The notes beneath the pieces were generated by a model. The model was not told where the DNA came from. It did not search any database and worked only from the letters and a program-made list of their open reading frames with translations. Positions 31,694 through 40,604 of a DNA stretch of 64,000 nucleotides are shown here, in pieces (the first letter of the stretch is position 1; each line of letters begins with the position of its first letter). A program made the translations under genes and the position numbers. The stretch is from an uncultured Dehalococcoidia bacterium (GTDB lineage Bacteria > Chloroflexota > Dehalococcoidia > Lucifugimonadales > GCA-2712585). The DNA lies in assembly GCA_951812825.1 (NCBI GenBank), contig OX638324.1, positions 1,921,141 through 1,985,140 on the forward strand, given 5' to 3'.

Positions 31694-32955
31694 TGACGCC
31701 TTTCCTTCAGGAAAACGTGGTGTTCCGGGAGGTCTACTGCTTCCTGGGCGGCAACGAGGGAAACGCAAGCTGGTGCGGCGGGGACGGGCTGCTGCCGGGG
31801 GGATTTGAGTGGGCGGCGTACTTTGCGGCGGGATTCGTCATCATGTTCATTCTGGTCAATGCAGCGCTGCTGGGGGCGGCGGTGTTCGTGTGGTCGGAGC
31901 GTCGATTGCTGGCGCGGTTCCAGGCGCGTCGGGGGCCGAACCGGTGGGGACCGTGGGGGATTTTCCAGCCCATCGCGGACCTGTTGAAGCTGATAATCAA
32001 GGAGGACATCGTTCCTAACGCCGCGGACAGGCTGGCCTTCACGCTGGTGCCGATTATCATGCTGATGGCGCTGCTGTTGAGCCTGGCGGTGATGCCATTC
32101 GCGCGGAATACGTACCTGGTGAACCTGAACGTGGGGATTCTGTACATCATCGCGGTGAGCTCCATGAGCACGATTGCGATTTTCATGGCGGGGTGGTCGT
32201 CGGCGAACAAGTACGCGATGTTCGGGGCGATGCGGGGGGTGGCGATGCTTATCAGTTACGAGATTCCGCTGGTGCTGTCGCTGGTGGGGGTGGTGTTGAT
32301 AGTGGGATCGATGTCGCTGGTGTCGGTGGTGGAGGCGCAGACGGTGCCGTTTCTGCTGGTGCAGCCGCTGGGGGCGCTGGTGTTCATGCTGGGGATTTCG
32401 GCGGAGCTCAACCGGACGCCCTTCGACATACTGGAGGCGGAGTCGGAGATAATCGCGGGGTATCACACGGAGTACAGCGGGATTAAGTTTGCGCTGATTC
32501 AGGCGGCGGAGATGGCGGGGGTGCTGGCCGCGTCCGGGTTCCTGGCGACGATATTCATGGGGGGATGGTCGGGGCCGTTCTGGTCGGGCCAGCTGGGGGC
32601 GTTCTGGTTCCTGGTGAAGCTGGCAGGGTTTGTGATGCTGTTCATATGGATTCGGGCGACGTTCCCGCGACTGCGGATAGACCAGATAATGGCGTTTGCG
32701 TGGAAGTTCCTGCTGCCGCTGGCGCTGATAAACTTCCTTGTGACGGCGGTACAGGTGTATTTCTTCGGGTTCTACCAAGGCGACGTGCCCGGGGAGTTGA
32801 CCCGAAACGAATTGTGGATAATGGCGGCGATAAACATACCGGTGGCGCTGATTGCGATAGGGATATTCGGACGTTTCAGCCGGGAGAAGGTGCGAGTGCC
32901 GGAGCCGGTGTTCCAGAACATCGCGCCTTCGCCACGGACCATGGAGGTGGACTAG
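31693..32955 (+). CDS. nuoH: NADH-quinone oxidoreductase subunit H
   Basis: The 420-residue membrane subunit links the quinone site to the proton-pumping arm. It has eight or more transmembrane helices and the conserved WSERRLLARFQARRGPNRWG loop (begins about 63), plus AELNRTPFDILEAESEI (quinone-cavity loop, about 237). The N-terminus before residue 40 is longer than in many homologues and includes a cysteine-containing non-membrane stretch (REVYCFLGGNEG). Stop and nuoI ATG are adjacent. Confidence 0.95.
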   Translation: MTPFLQENVVFREVYCFLGGNEGNASWCGGDGLLPGGFEWAAYFAAGFVIMFILVNAALLGAAVFVWSERRLLARFQARRGPNRWGPWGIFQPIADLLKLIIKEDIVPNAADRLAFTLVPIIMLMALLLSLAVMPFARNTYLVNLNVGILYIIAVSSMSTIAIFMAGWSSANKYAMFGAMRGVAMLISYEIPLVLSLVGVVLIVGSMSLVSVVEAQTVPFLLVQPLGALVFMLGISAELNRTPFDILEAESEIIAGYHTEYSGIKFALIQAAEMAGVLAASGFLATIFMGGWSGPFWSGQLGAFWFLVKLAGFVMLFIWIRATFPRLRIDQIMAFAWKFLLPLALINFLVTAVQVYFFGFYQGDVPGELTRNELWIMAAINIPVALIAIGIFGRFSREKVRVPEPVFQNIAPSPRTMEVD

Positions 32956-33561
32956 ATGTATGGCTTTGGACTGGCAAAGGGCCTGATGGTGACGCTTAAG
33001 AATTTCATACGACCGCCGTTTACTATCCAGTATCCGGAGGAGCGTATTCCTCAGCATCCGCGGTTTCGGGGGGAGGAGTTCGCCTGGTATGAGGAGCGGT
33101 GTACGGGGTGCGCTTCCTGCGCCAAGTATTGTCCGCTGGGGATCATCAAGATTGTGACGAGCGAGGGCGGCAGGTCTCCCCAAGAGGGAGGGCACTACGA
33201 CATCGACGTTTTCGACATCGACATTGGACGGTGCATGTTCTGCGGGCTGTGCGTGGAGGCGTGTCCTTACGACGCGCTGTTCATGGGGAGCGGGTTCGAG
33301 CGGGGTCGGTATGAGCGTCAGGACCTGGTGATTACGGTGGACGAGCTTCGGGAGGCGGTGAAGAAGCCGAGCACGTGGTTCCGTCCTCAGCTTGAGGATT
33401 CCGGGTACGACCCTCACAAGGACAGTGCGTTGGACTGGCGCGCGGTGGGGCGGGAGAAGTGGGAGTGGCACCAGCGAGAGAAGGCGGGGGCGCGGATTAA
33501 GTTCCGTCCTGCCCGGGTAGGGGACAAGACCCAAGAGGGCGACGGGGAGGCGAGGAGCTAG
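32956..33561 (+). CDS. nuoI: NADH-quinone oxidoreductase subunit I
   Basis: This 201-residue ferredoxin-like subunit carries two [4Fe-4S] clusters (N6a and N6b). The ligands are Cys49, 52, 55, 59 and Cys93, 96, 99, 103, the standard CxxCxxCxxxCP pair. A longer insertion between the clusters (about 66-90) and a charged C-terminal tail (about 140-201) are family-variable. It follows nuoH directly and precedes nuoJ by three bases. Confidence 0.95.
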   Translation: MYGFGLAKGLMVTLKNFIRPPFTIQYPEERIPQHPRFRGEEFAWYEERCTGCASCAKYCPLGIIKIVTSEGGRSPQEGGHYDIDVFDIDIGRCMFCGLCVEACPYDALFMGSGFERGRYERQDLVITVDELREAVKKPSTWFRPQLEDSGYDPHKDSALDWRAVGREKWEWHQREKAGARIKFRPARVGDKTQEGDGEARS

Positions 33562-33564
33562 TAG

Positions 33565-34083
33565 ATGCTGTTCCAGGACCTGATATTCTGGGCGCTGGCG
33601 GCGGTCGCGGTGGTGGGGGCGCTGGGGGTGGTGCTGCTGCGGGACGTGTTTCGCTCGGCGCTGCTGCTGGTGCTGGTGTTTCTGACGGTGGCGGGGCTGT
33701 TTTTCTTCTTGGCGGCGGAGTTCTTGGGAATAGTGCAGGTGCTGATTTACGCCGGAGCCATCAGCATTCTGATTATCTTTGCGATTATGCTGACGCAGAA
33801 TGTGCAGGAAGGAAATCTGCCCAACGGGCTTCAGTTCGCAGCAGTGTTGCTTCCGGCGCTGCTGTTGGTGGCGCTGGCGTTTGTGGCTTTCGACACGGAC
33901 TGGAGGCTGATTGCGGACTTGCCGGCGGTGGGTGGGACGGCAGTGGAGGACGCAGCGTTCCGGGACAACACGTTCACGCTTTCGAAGCTGCTTCTGGAGA
34001 ACTACGCGCTTGCGTTCGGCGCTGCGGGAACGCTGCTGCTGGCGTCGATAATTGGGGCGTTATCGCTGGTGAGGGAGAGGTAG
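33565..34083 (+). CDS. nuoJ: NADH-quinone oxidoreductase subunit J
   Basis: This 172-residue membrane subunit has five predicted transmembrane helices. The segment FLGIVQVLIYAGAISILIIFAIM (about 52-74) contains the characteristic pi-bulge helix region of the family. It lies in operon order between nuoI and nuoK, with a one-base gap to nuoK. Confidence 0.93.
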   Translation: MLFQDLIFWALAAVAVVGALGVVLLRDVFRSALLLVLVFLTVAGLFFFLAAEFLGIVQVLIYAGAISILIIFAIMLTQNVQEGNLPNGLQFAAVLLPALLLVALAFVAFDTDWRLIADLPAVGGTAVEDAAFRDNTFTLSKLLLENYALAFGAAGTLLLASIIGALSLVRER

Positions 34084-34084
34084 G

Positions 34085-34438
34085 GTGGACCTGGAGAAGT
34101 TTCTGGTGCTCTCGGCGATAATCTTTGCCATCGGGCTGTATGGGGCGCTGGCGCGTCGGAACGTTATCACGGTGTTGATGTCGCTGGAGTTGATGTTCAC
34201 GGCGGTGATTCTGGCGGCGGTGACGATGTCGCGGTACGTGGCGAGCCGGGAAGCGTTGGCCCAGACGGGGGTGGCGACGGAGAGCGTGCTGCAGACGCTG
34301 CTGACGGGACAGGTTTTTGCGCTGTTCATCATTGTGGTGGCAGCGGCGGAGATTGCTCTGGGGCTGGGCATAGTCATAGCGTTCTACCGTAGCCGGGAGA
34401 CGGTGGACATAAGCCAAGCAAATCTGATGAACCGGTAG
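34085..34438 (+). CDS. nuoK: NADH-quinone oxidoreductase subunit K
   Basis: This 117-residue antiporter-related membrane subunit has three helices. Signatures are ALARRNVITVLMSLELMF (conserved Glu in the second helix) and the final helix LFIIVVAAAEIALGLGIVIAFYR with its conserved Glu. The start is GTG at 34085, directly after the nuoJ stop. Confidence 0.94.
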   Translation: MDLEKFLVLSAIIFAIGLYGALARRNVITVLMSLELMFTAVILAAVTMSRYVASREALAQTGVATESVLQTLLTGQVFALFIIVVAAAEIALGLGIVIAFYRSRETVDISQANLMNR

Positions 34439-34444
34439 GCGAAT

Positions 34445-34639
34445 ATGTGGGTGGACTTTATGAAGGCGCCAAACCTGACGGTGGCTGAGATGTGGAAAGA
34501 GGTGATCGAGGCTGAGGGGCTGCCGGTGAGGCTGCTGCCGGAGGGAGATATTCTGGACTGGCAGGAGAGGGTGGTGTTTCGGGTGATGGTGCCGCGGGGT
34601 CGGGAGCACGTGGCCGAGGAGATTTTGAGGAAGCTGTAG
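34445..34639 (+). CDS. Small DUF2007-like protein inside the nuo operon
   Basis: The 64-residue soluble protein has the pattern AEMWKEVIEAEGLPVRLLPEG, then a strand VVFRVMVPRGREHVAEEIL. This resembles the small DUF2007-type domains (predicted signal-transducing or regulatory). It lies six bases after nuoK on the same strand. The Met at 34445 is preceded by no clear ribosome site, so coupling to nuoK is likely. Function is unknown. The G+C and codon pattern match the neighbours and the two-strand/helix pattern favours a real gene. Confidence 0.65.
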   Translation: MWVDFMKAPNLTVAEMWKEVIEAEGLPVRLLPEGDILDWQERVVFRVMVPRGREHVAEEILRKL

Positions 34640-34671
34640 GATGGCTGGGTTGATTGAGTACGGTGAAGGGG

Positions 34672-34713
34672 GATTCACCCCCATCCAAACCTTCCCCCAT
34701 CGAGGGGGAAGGG
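34672..34713. repeat. Dispersed hairpin, family E (ccttccccc-atcga-gggggaagg)
   Basis: CCTTCCCCC (34690-34698) pairs with GGGGGAAGG (34704-34712) around ATCGA. The preceding gattcacccccatccaaa is also conserved. The only other copy seen is at 39952-39992, after nuoN. In this spacer between nuoK/ORF64 and nuoL it is followed by a family B repeat. Confidence 0.68.
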
Positions 34714-34746
34714 TGAAGATGGAACGGTACTCGGTTTCGGGGGCGA

Positions 34747-34783
34747 GATTCTTCGTCGCGGGGCCTCCTCAGAATGACATGTG
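34747..34783. repeat. Dispersed repeat, family B
   Basis: gattcttcgtcgcggggcc followed by tcctcagaatgacatgtggg. It is the best-preserved family B copy together with 46614-46653. It lies 34 bases upstream of the nuoL start. Confidence 0.66.
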
Positions 34784-34816
34784 GGTGGAGAGGGAACATG
34801 AGAGGGGGGTGGTGAG

Positions 34817-36820
34817 GTGATTTCGGAAGGGGCGGTTTGGGCGATTTTCCTCCTGCCAGTAGGGGCGTTGGCGGTCAACGCGCTTGTAGTGAGGCTCTTC
34901 CTGAACGACCGGCCCAGTCTAGCTATGTTTACGATTGTTGCGGCGCTGGGTGCGGCGGTTGTGCTTTCGGTGTGGACTTTGGCCTCGGTTATCGAGAACG
35001 GGACGCATATCTTCGACGAGTATACGTGGTTGACGGTAGGGGGGGTGGAGCTTCGGTTCGGGTTGATGGTGGACTCGTTGACGGCGATCATGCTGGTGGT
35101 AGTGACGTCCGTGAGCCTGATGGTGCAGGTGTACTCCCACGGATACATGAAGGGCGACCCCGGATACGTGCGGTACTTCGCGTTCATGTCGCTATTCTCG
35201 GCGGCGATGATCGGGCTGGTGATGGCGGGGAATATCATCCAGCTATTCGTGATGTGGGAGCTGGTGGGGTTGGGTTCGTACCTGCTGATAGGGTTCTGGA
35301 CGCACCGTCCGGCGGCGGCAGCGGCGGCGAAGAAGGCGTTTCTGGTGACGCGCATCGGGGATTTTGGATTTCTGCTGGCGATTTTGTATCTGTTCTTCAA
35401 CCGGGCGGCGTTCATGGAGCAGGGGCTTGACCCGTTGAGCATCGCCGATATTCAGGCGGCGGCGCCGTTGATAACGTCGGGGGCGATGGCGGCGCTGGGC
35501 GGGCTGGGGCTGACGTGGGTTGCGGTGGGGATATTTGCGGGCGCGGCAGGGAAGTCGGCGCAGTTCCCGCTTCACGTGTGGCTGCCGGACGCGATGGAGG
35601 GTCCGACGCCAGTGAGCGCGCTGATTCACGCTGCGACGATGGTTGCGGCGGGGGTGTTCCTGGTGGCTCGGTTCTTCCCGGTTTTCGAGGCGTCGACGGA
35701 GGCGATGGCGGCGGTGGCGCTGGTGGGGGCGTTTACGGCGCTGTTCGCGGCCAGCATGGGGCTGGTGATGAAGGACATCAAGCGGGTGCTGGCCTATTCG
35801 ACGATAAGCCAGTTGGGGTACATGATGGCGGCGTTGGGGATCGGGGCGTACGGGGCGGCAATATTTCATCTGTTCACGCACGCATTCTTCAAGGCGCTGC
35901 TGTTCCTGGGGGCGGGGAGCGTCAACCACGCCACGGGGACATTCGACATGCGGTACATGGGCGGGCTGCGGAGGATAATGCCGTGGACGTATGCGCTGAT
36001 GATGATAGGGTCGTTGAGCCTGGTGGGGATATTCCCGCTGGCGGGGTTCTGGAGCAAGGACGAGATTCTGGGATACGCGTGGAAGGGCGGTTCCGTTGTG
36101 GAGATGGCGGTGTTTTTGATGCTGGCGGTGAGCGTGGCGGCGACGGCTTTCTATACGTTCCGGATGATGTACATGACGTTCCACGGGCAGTTCCGGGGGG
36201 GAGTAGAAGCGGAGGAGAAGGAGCAGGGGATACCCGCAGAGGACTCGCATGGAGGAAAGGTGCATCTGGCGGAGTCGCCGTGGGTGATGGTTGCGCCGAT
36301 GGCGATTTTGGGGGTGGGGGCCGTGGCTGGGGGGTATCTGGTCAACCCGCAGTCGGGTCTATTGGGGATTCCTGTCCACTGGTTCAGCGAGTTTGTGGTC
36401 CCGCCGGTGGTGGAGCACGGCAAGGCGCTGCCTTTGAATTCGATGCTGGCGGCGGTGACGACAATCGTGGCACTTGGGTTCATAGGGCTCGCGACGGCGA
36501 TGTACGTGAAGGGTAAGAGGGTAGACCCGGGTGTAGAGAAGGCCGTGGAGCCGGTTCGCCGGACGGTGGAGGCGAAGTATTATTTCGACGAGTTGTACGA
36601 GGACAAGCTGGTGGTGAAGGGGTTCTACGGCAAGCTGGGAGGGTTCCTGGAGTGGTTCGACCAGCAGGTTGTGGACAGCGTGGTGGATGCGGCGGGGTGG
36701 TTCTCCCGCAACCTGGGCTGGGCCTTCGGGCGGCTGCAGAGCGGGCAGGCGCAGTTCTACGGGGTGGGGATAACTTCGGGAATCGTAGTGATTCTGGTGG
36801 CGTATCTTGTTTGGGGTTAG
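34817..36820 (+). CDS. nuoL: NADH-quinone oxidoreductase subunit L
   Basis: This 667-residue antiporter-like proton-pumping subunit has about 16 transmembrane helices. Signatures are the family loop MKGDPGYVRYFAFMSLFS, MWELVGLGSYLLIGFW with its conserved Glu, GKSAQFPLHVWLPDAMEGPTP (read in two parts; conserved Lys and His), and the long C-terminal amphipathic helix region ending LVAYLVWG. It starts with GTG. A 177-base, repeat-filled gap separates it from the rest of the nuo operon, so nuoLMN may have separate transcription or processing. Confidence 0.95.
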   Translation: MISEGAVWAIFLLPVGALAVNALVVRLFLNDRPSLAMFTIVAALGAAVVLSVWTLASVIENGTHIFDEYTWLTVGGVELRFGLMVDSLTAIMLVVVTSVSLMVQVYSHGYMKGDPGYVRYFAFMSLFSAAMIGLVMAGNIIQLFVMWELVGLGSYLLIGFWTHRPAAAAAAKKAFLVTRIGDFGFLLAILYLFFNRAAFMEQGLDPLSIADIQAAAPLITSGAMAALGGLGLTWVAVGIFAGAAGKSAQFPLHVWLPDAMEGPTPVSALIHAATMVAAGVFLVARFFPVFEASTEAMAAVALVGAFTALFAASMGLVMKDIKRVLAYSTISQLGYMMAALGIGAYGAAIFHLFTHAFFKALLFLGAGSVNHATGTFDMRYMGGLRRIMPWTYALMMIGSLSLVGIFPLAGFWSKDEILGYAWKGGSVVEMAVFLMLAVSVAATAFYTFRMMYMTFHGQFRGGVEAEEKEQGIPAEDSHGGKVHLAESPWVMVAPMAILGVGAVAGGYLVNPQSGLLGIPVHWFSEFVVPPVVEHGKALPLNSMLAAVTTIVALGFIGLATAMYVKGKRVDPGVEKAVEPVRRTVEAKYYFDELYEDKLVVKGFYGKLGGFLEWFDQQVVDSVVDAAGWFSRNLGWAFGRLQSGQAQFYGVGITSGIVVILVAYLVWG

Positions 36821-36826
36821 GTAGGT

Positions 36827-38335
36827 TTGAGCACGTTTGACGGAATGTTGACGGCGGTGGTTTTTTTGCCCCTTGTGGGGGCGATACTGCTGCTGGCATT
36901 GGCGCGGACGGACCGGCGGGTGCGGCTGACAGCGCTTGCGGTGGTGGTGGCGGACTTTGTGCTGGCGGCCCTTGTGTTTATTCGCTACGACGCCGACGGG
37001 GGATCGAGGTTCCAGCTGCTGGACCGGTTCGAGTGGATATCGACGGAGGTGTTCACGGCGCAGTACCAGTTGGGGGTGGACGGCATAAGCGCGCCGTTGG
37101 TGTTGTTGACGGGGCTGCTGGGGTTGTGCGCCGTTCTCGCGTCGTGGAGCATCAAGATGCGGGTGAAGGAATACTTCGTCTGGCTTCTGGTGCTGCAGAC
37201 GGCGGTGATGGGGGTGTTCGTATCGCTGGACTTCCTGCTGTTCTTCCTGTTCTGGGAGCTGGAGCTAATTCCGATGTACTTCCTGATTTCGATATGGGGG
37301 TCGGGACGGAAGGAATACTCGGCGATGAAGTTCCTGGTGTTCACGTTCCTGGGGAGCGCGTTCATGCTGGTGAGCATACTGGCACTGTTCCTGGCAGACG
37401 GGGGCGCGCAGCTGGACATGATAGGGTGGGCGGAGAGCGGAGCGGACCTGGCTCGGACGGTGATACCGATTTCGGTGGTGTTCTGGTTCTTCTTCGTAGC
37501 GTTTGCGGTGAAGCTGCCGTTGCTGCCGGTGCATACGTGGCTGCCGGACGCGCACACGGACGCGCCTACGGCGGTGAGCATGATGCTGGCGGGGGTGCTG
37601 CTGAAGATGGGGGGCTACGGGCTGTTGAGGATAACGGTGGGGATGTTCCCGGACATGACTGTGGATCATGCGTTGATTCTGACGGTATTGGCGGTGGTGA
37701 CGATACTCTATGCCGCCGTGGTGACGCTGCGTCAGACGGACTTGAAGAGGCTGATTGCGTACAGCAGCGTGAGTCACATGGGGCTGGTGGTGCTGGGCAT
37801 TGGGGCTGTGGGGGTTATGGGTGGGACGTACAACAAACTGGGGCTGACGGGGGCGGCGATGCAGCTGTTCACCCACGGGACGATAACGGGGCTTCTGTTC
37901 CTGTGCGTGGGGGTGCTGTACGAGCGGACGCACACCCGGTACATCCCGGACCTGGGCGGGTTGGCGCAGCGGATGCCGTTCCTGGCGGTGGCCTTCGTGA
38001 TTGGGGGGCTGGCGTCGTTGGGTCTGCCGGGGCTGAGCGGGTTCGTGTCGGAGATTCTGGTGTTCCTGGGGGCGTTCAAGGCGTTTCCGTGGCTGACGGC
38101 TCTTGGGGCATTCGGAATTGTGATTGCGGCGGGATATATTCTGTGGATGCTGCAGAGGGCTCTGTTCGGGCCGGCGAGGGAGAGGTTTGCACACGTGGGG
38201 CCGAGCAATCTGATGGAGCGCATTCCTATGGCGCTGCTGGTTATCAGCATTGTGGTGGTGGGAGTTTTTCCTTCCCTTCTCACTGATGTATTTGACGCGG
38301 GGTTAGGCCCGATAACAGCGGTGTTGGGCGGATAG
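36827..38335 (+). CDS. nuoM: NADH-quinone oxidoreductase subunit M
   Basis: This 502-residue antiporter-like subunit has about 14 transmembrane helices. It shows FLLFFLFWELELIPMYFLI (conserved Glu), VKLPLLPVHTWLPDAHTDAP and HMGLVVLGIGAVG, all typical of NuoM. The TTG start follows the nuoL stop by six bases. Confidence 0.94.
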   Translation: MSTFDGMLTAVVFLPLVGAILLLALARTDRRVRLTALAVVVADFVLAALVFIRYDADGGSRFQLLDRFEWISTEVFTAQYQLGVDGISAPLVLLTGLLGLCAVLASWSIKMRVKEYFVWLLVLQTAVMGVFVSLDFLLFFLFWELELIPMYFLISIWGSGRKEYSAMKFLVFTFLGSAFMLVSILALFLADGGAQLDMIGWAESGADLARTVIPISVVFWFFFVAFAVKLPLLPVHTWLPDAHTDAPTAVSMMLAGVLLKMGGYGLLRITVGMFPDMTVDHALILTVLAVVTILYAAVVTLRQTDLKRLIAYSSVSHMGLVVLGIGAVGVMGGTYNKLGLTGAAMQLFTHGTITGLLFLCVGVLYERTHTRYIPDLGGLAQRMPFLAVAFVIGGLASLGLPGLSGFVSEILVFLGAFKAFPWLTALGAFGIVIAAGYILWMLQRALFGPARERFAHVGPSNLMERIPMALLVISIVVVGVFPSLLTDVFDAGLGPITAVLGG

Positions 38336-38339
38336 GGCG

Positions 38340-39827
38340 ATGACAGGTCACGACGTATATCTGCTTTCTCCCGAGATCAGCCTTGTGGGGCTGGCGTTGC
38401 TGGTGATGGGGCTGGACCTGGTGGTGCGTCGGAAGGGTTTGCTGACGCTGGTTGCGGTGGCGGGGCTGGCGCTGCCCTTGGCGTTGAGCATTGTGCTGTG
38501 GGTGGATGTGTCGTCGGAGGCGGACGGGAGGTTGGTTGGGGTGATGGGGGCGCTTTCGATTGACAAGTTCGCGCTGTTCTTCAAGTTTCTGATTGTGGGA
38601 GTGATGGGGCTGCTGCTGGCAGCTTCTGTGGACTATACACGTCGGATGCCGGGGCTGCGTGGAGAGTTCATCGGGCTGATACTGCTTTCGGCGACGGGGA
38701 TGATGCTGCTGGCGGCGGCGACGGAGCTGATAACGCTGTACGTGGCGTTGGAGCTTTCGGCGCTGCCGATGATAGCGCTGACGACGTTCCGGATGACTTC
38801 GCGTTCGGGCGAGGCGGGGCTGAAGTTCCTGGTTTTGAGCGGGGTGAGTTCGGCGCTGCTGCTGTACGGGATGGTGGTGGTGTACGGGGTGACTGGGACG
38901 ACGTATTTGGCGGAGATTGGCGCGGCGTTGGCGACGCCCATGGATGCCTCTATTCCCTTCGGGAGCATCGCGCTGCTGGTGGGGGTGATTCTGATAGTGG
39001 CGGGGTTTGGGTTCAAGATTTCGGCGGCACCCTTCCACATGTGGGCGCCGGACGTGTACCAGGGCGGGCCGACGCCGGTGGTGGCTTTTCTTTCGGTGGC
39101 GAGCAAGGCGGCGGGGTTTGCGATTCTGATGAGGGTATTCTATACGGCGTTTCCGTCGGTGGACCTGGACTGGTCGATGCTGTTTGCGGTGCTGGCCGTG
39201 GTGTCGATGACGCTGGGGAACCTGATGGCGATGGTGCAGAGCAACATCAAGCGGTTGCTGGCGTACAGCACGGTGGCCCACGCGGGTTATATGCTGGTGG
39301 GACTGGCGGCGGTGGCGTCGAGGATAGATGGGGACGGCATAGCCGCAGGGCCGGGGAGCCTGCTTTTCTACCTGGGGGCGTACGCTGTTACGAATCTGAC
39401 GGCGTTCTTTGTGGTGATGGTGGTGGCGAACAAGCTGGAGACGCGGGAAATTGACGACTACAGCGGGCTGTCGCGTCGGTCGCCGTTCCTGGCGTTTGCG
39501 CTGGCGTTTGCGCTGGTGTCCTTGATCGGGATTCCGCCGACGGGGTTGTTCATCGGCAAGATATTCCTGTTCACGTCGGCGGTGCAGAGCGGGCTGGCGT
39601 GGCTGGCGATAGCTGGGGTGGTCAACAGCGTGATTTCGGCCTACTACTATTTGCGGATTGTGCGGTTGATGTATATGGGGGAGCCGAGCGACGGGAAGAA
39701 GCTGGGGGTTTCTGTGGCGTTTGGGCTGGCACTGGCGGTGAGTGCAGTGTCGGTGCTGGCATTGGGGGTTGCGCCGAGGTTGATTACGTGGATTACGGAC
39801 GGGGCGGCGCGGGTGCTTATGGGTTAG
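38340..39827 (+). CDS. nuoN: NADH-quinone oxidoreductase subunit N
   Basis: This 495-residue antiporter-like subunit has about 14 transmembrane helices. Motifs are LITLYVALELSALPMIAL (conserved Glu), GFKISAAPFHMWAPDVYQG (Lys and His) and IGIPPTGLFIGKIFLF. It ends the nuo cluster, four bases after nuoM. No nuoE, nuoF or nuoG precedes or follows, so the complex lacks its NADH-oxidising module in this locus. Confidence 0.95.
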   Translation: MTGHDVYLLSPEISLVGLALLVMGLDLVVRRKGLLTLVAVAGLALPLALSIVLWVDVSSEADGRLVGVMGALSIDKFALFFKFLIVGVMGLLLAASVDYTRRMPGLRGEFIGLILLSATGMMLLAAATELITLYVALELSALPMIALTTFRMTSRSGEAGLKFLVLSGVSSALLLYGMVVVYGVTGTTYLAEIGAALATPMDASIPFGSIALLVGVILIVAGFGFKISAAPFHMWAPDVYQGGPTPVVAFLSVASKAAGFAILMRVFYTAFPSVDLDWSMLFAVLAVVSMTLGNLMAMVQSNIKRLLAYSTVAHAGYMLVGLAAVASRIDGDGIAAGPGSLLFYLGAYAVTNLTAFFVVMVVANKLETREIDDYSGLSRRSPFLAFALAFALVSLIGIPPTGLFIGKIFLFTSAVQSGLAWLAIAGVVNSVISAYYYLRIVRLMYMGEPSDGKKLGVSVAFGLALAVSAVSVLALGVAPRLITWITDGAARVLMG

Positions 39828-39901
39828 GGGCAGTGGGTTGGGGGTGAAGAGTGGGTCCCCGCATCCGCGAGGGCAGGAGAGGGGTGGATTGCTAGGGATG
39901 C

Positions 39902-39935
39902 GAGATTCTTCACTGCGCTTCGTTCAGAATGACAG
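39902..39935. repeat. Dispersed repeat, family A
   Basis: gagattcttcactgcgcttc followed by gttcagaatgacag, close to 13804-13829. It is just after the nuo cluster and is followed at once by the family E hairpin. Confidence 0.62.
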
Positions 39936-39951
39936 ATCAGGGAGAGTGGGA

Positions 39952-39992
39952 GATTCACCCCCATCCAAACCTTTCCCCGTCGAGGGGGAAGG
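39952..39992. repeat. Dispersed hairpin, family E (second copy)
   Basis: gattcacccccatccaaacc, then a stem like that of 34672-34713 with one G-T pair (CCTTTCCCC/GGGGGAAGG around gtcga). With the copy before nuoL it brackets nuoLMN at a distance of 5.28 kb, both in the same orientation. Confidence 0.66.
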
Positions 39993-39995
39993 GGT

Positions 39996-40604
39996 TTATG
40001 AGGGGTGGGGGTGGTTCTTGAGGGCGGATTGGTAGTCTTCGGGGGTGTTGAGGTCGAGGAGGACTTGGTTGGTGTCCATTTCTACGAGGGTGATTTCTTT
40101 GGCGTGGGTGCGAATGACGGCTTTGAGGCCCTGGCGCGCTTCGGTGACGGCCATGAGTTCAGCCATAAGCTTGAGGGAGACAACGACGGGGTGGCCGCGT
40201 TTGCGGTTGTAGGTGGGGATGGTGATGAGGGAGGCGTTGCGTTGGTGGTGGTTGATGATGGATTCTATGGTTTCCTGAGAGCGGGGCTGGTCGACGTTGA
40301 GGATGAGGGCTGAGTCGGCCTTGTTGGGGTCTATTCCCCTGAGGCCGGTCTTGAGGGAGGTTGTTTTTCCCTTTCGATAGAAGGGGTTGAGGAGCATGGA
40401 GGCCCCGTACTCGTTGTCGACGTGGGGGCTGATATCGGCGGCGCGATGGCCGAGGACGACTGCTATGGGTCTCAGGCCGGCGCGTCGGAGCGTCCTTATC
40501 TGGTAGGTGACCAGGGGGAGGCCCTGCCACGGCAAGAGGGCCTTGGGGCGGCCCATGCGCTGTCCGAGGCCGGCGGCTAGGAGGACGGCGCCGACGCTGG
40601 CCAC
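39996..40604 (-). CDS. MobA/MocA-like nucleotidyltransferase
   Basis: This 202-residue NTP transferase resembles the cytidylyl- or guanylyltransferases that complete the molybdenum cofactor. It has the N-terminal GAVLLAAGLGQRMGRPKALLPW signature (nucleotide-binding loop and Lys), VVLGHRA, and ILNVDQPRSQETI (metal-binding Asp). Its start lies inside the xdhC gene (28-base overlap), so the two are coupled, which supports a role in molybdenum hydroxylase maturation. Which nucleotide it adds is not resolved. Confidence 0.88.
   Translation of the reverse strand: MASVGAVLLAAGLGQRMGRPKALLPWQGLPLVTYQIRTLRRAGLRPIAVVLGHRAADISPHVDNEYGASMLLNPFYRKGKTTSLKTGLRGIDPNKADSALILNVDQPRSQETIESIINHHQRNASLITIPTYNRKRGHPVVVSLKLMAELMAVTEARQGLKAVIRTHAKEITLVEMDTNQVLLDLNTPEDYQSALKNHPHPS

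Noticed and set aside
30653-33534. 371- and 614-codon minus-strand frames opposite nuoD, nuoH and nuoI
   Set aside because: His/Arg/Gln/Pro-rich antisense shadows that cross several real genes.
37033-38286. 417-codon plus-strand frame inside nuoM
   Set aside because: Shifted frame, Gly/Ala/Val/Asp-rich; the nuoM frame carries the antiporter motifs.
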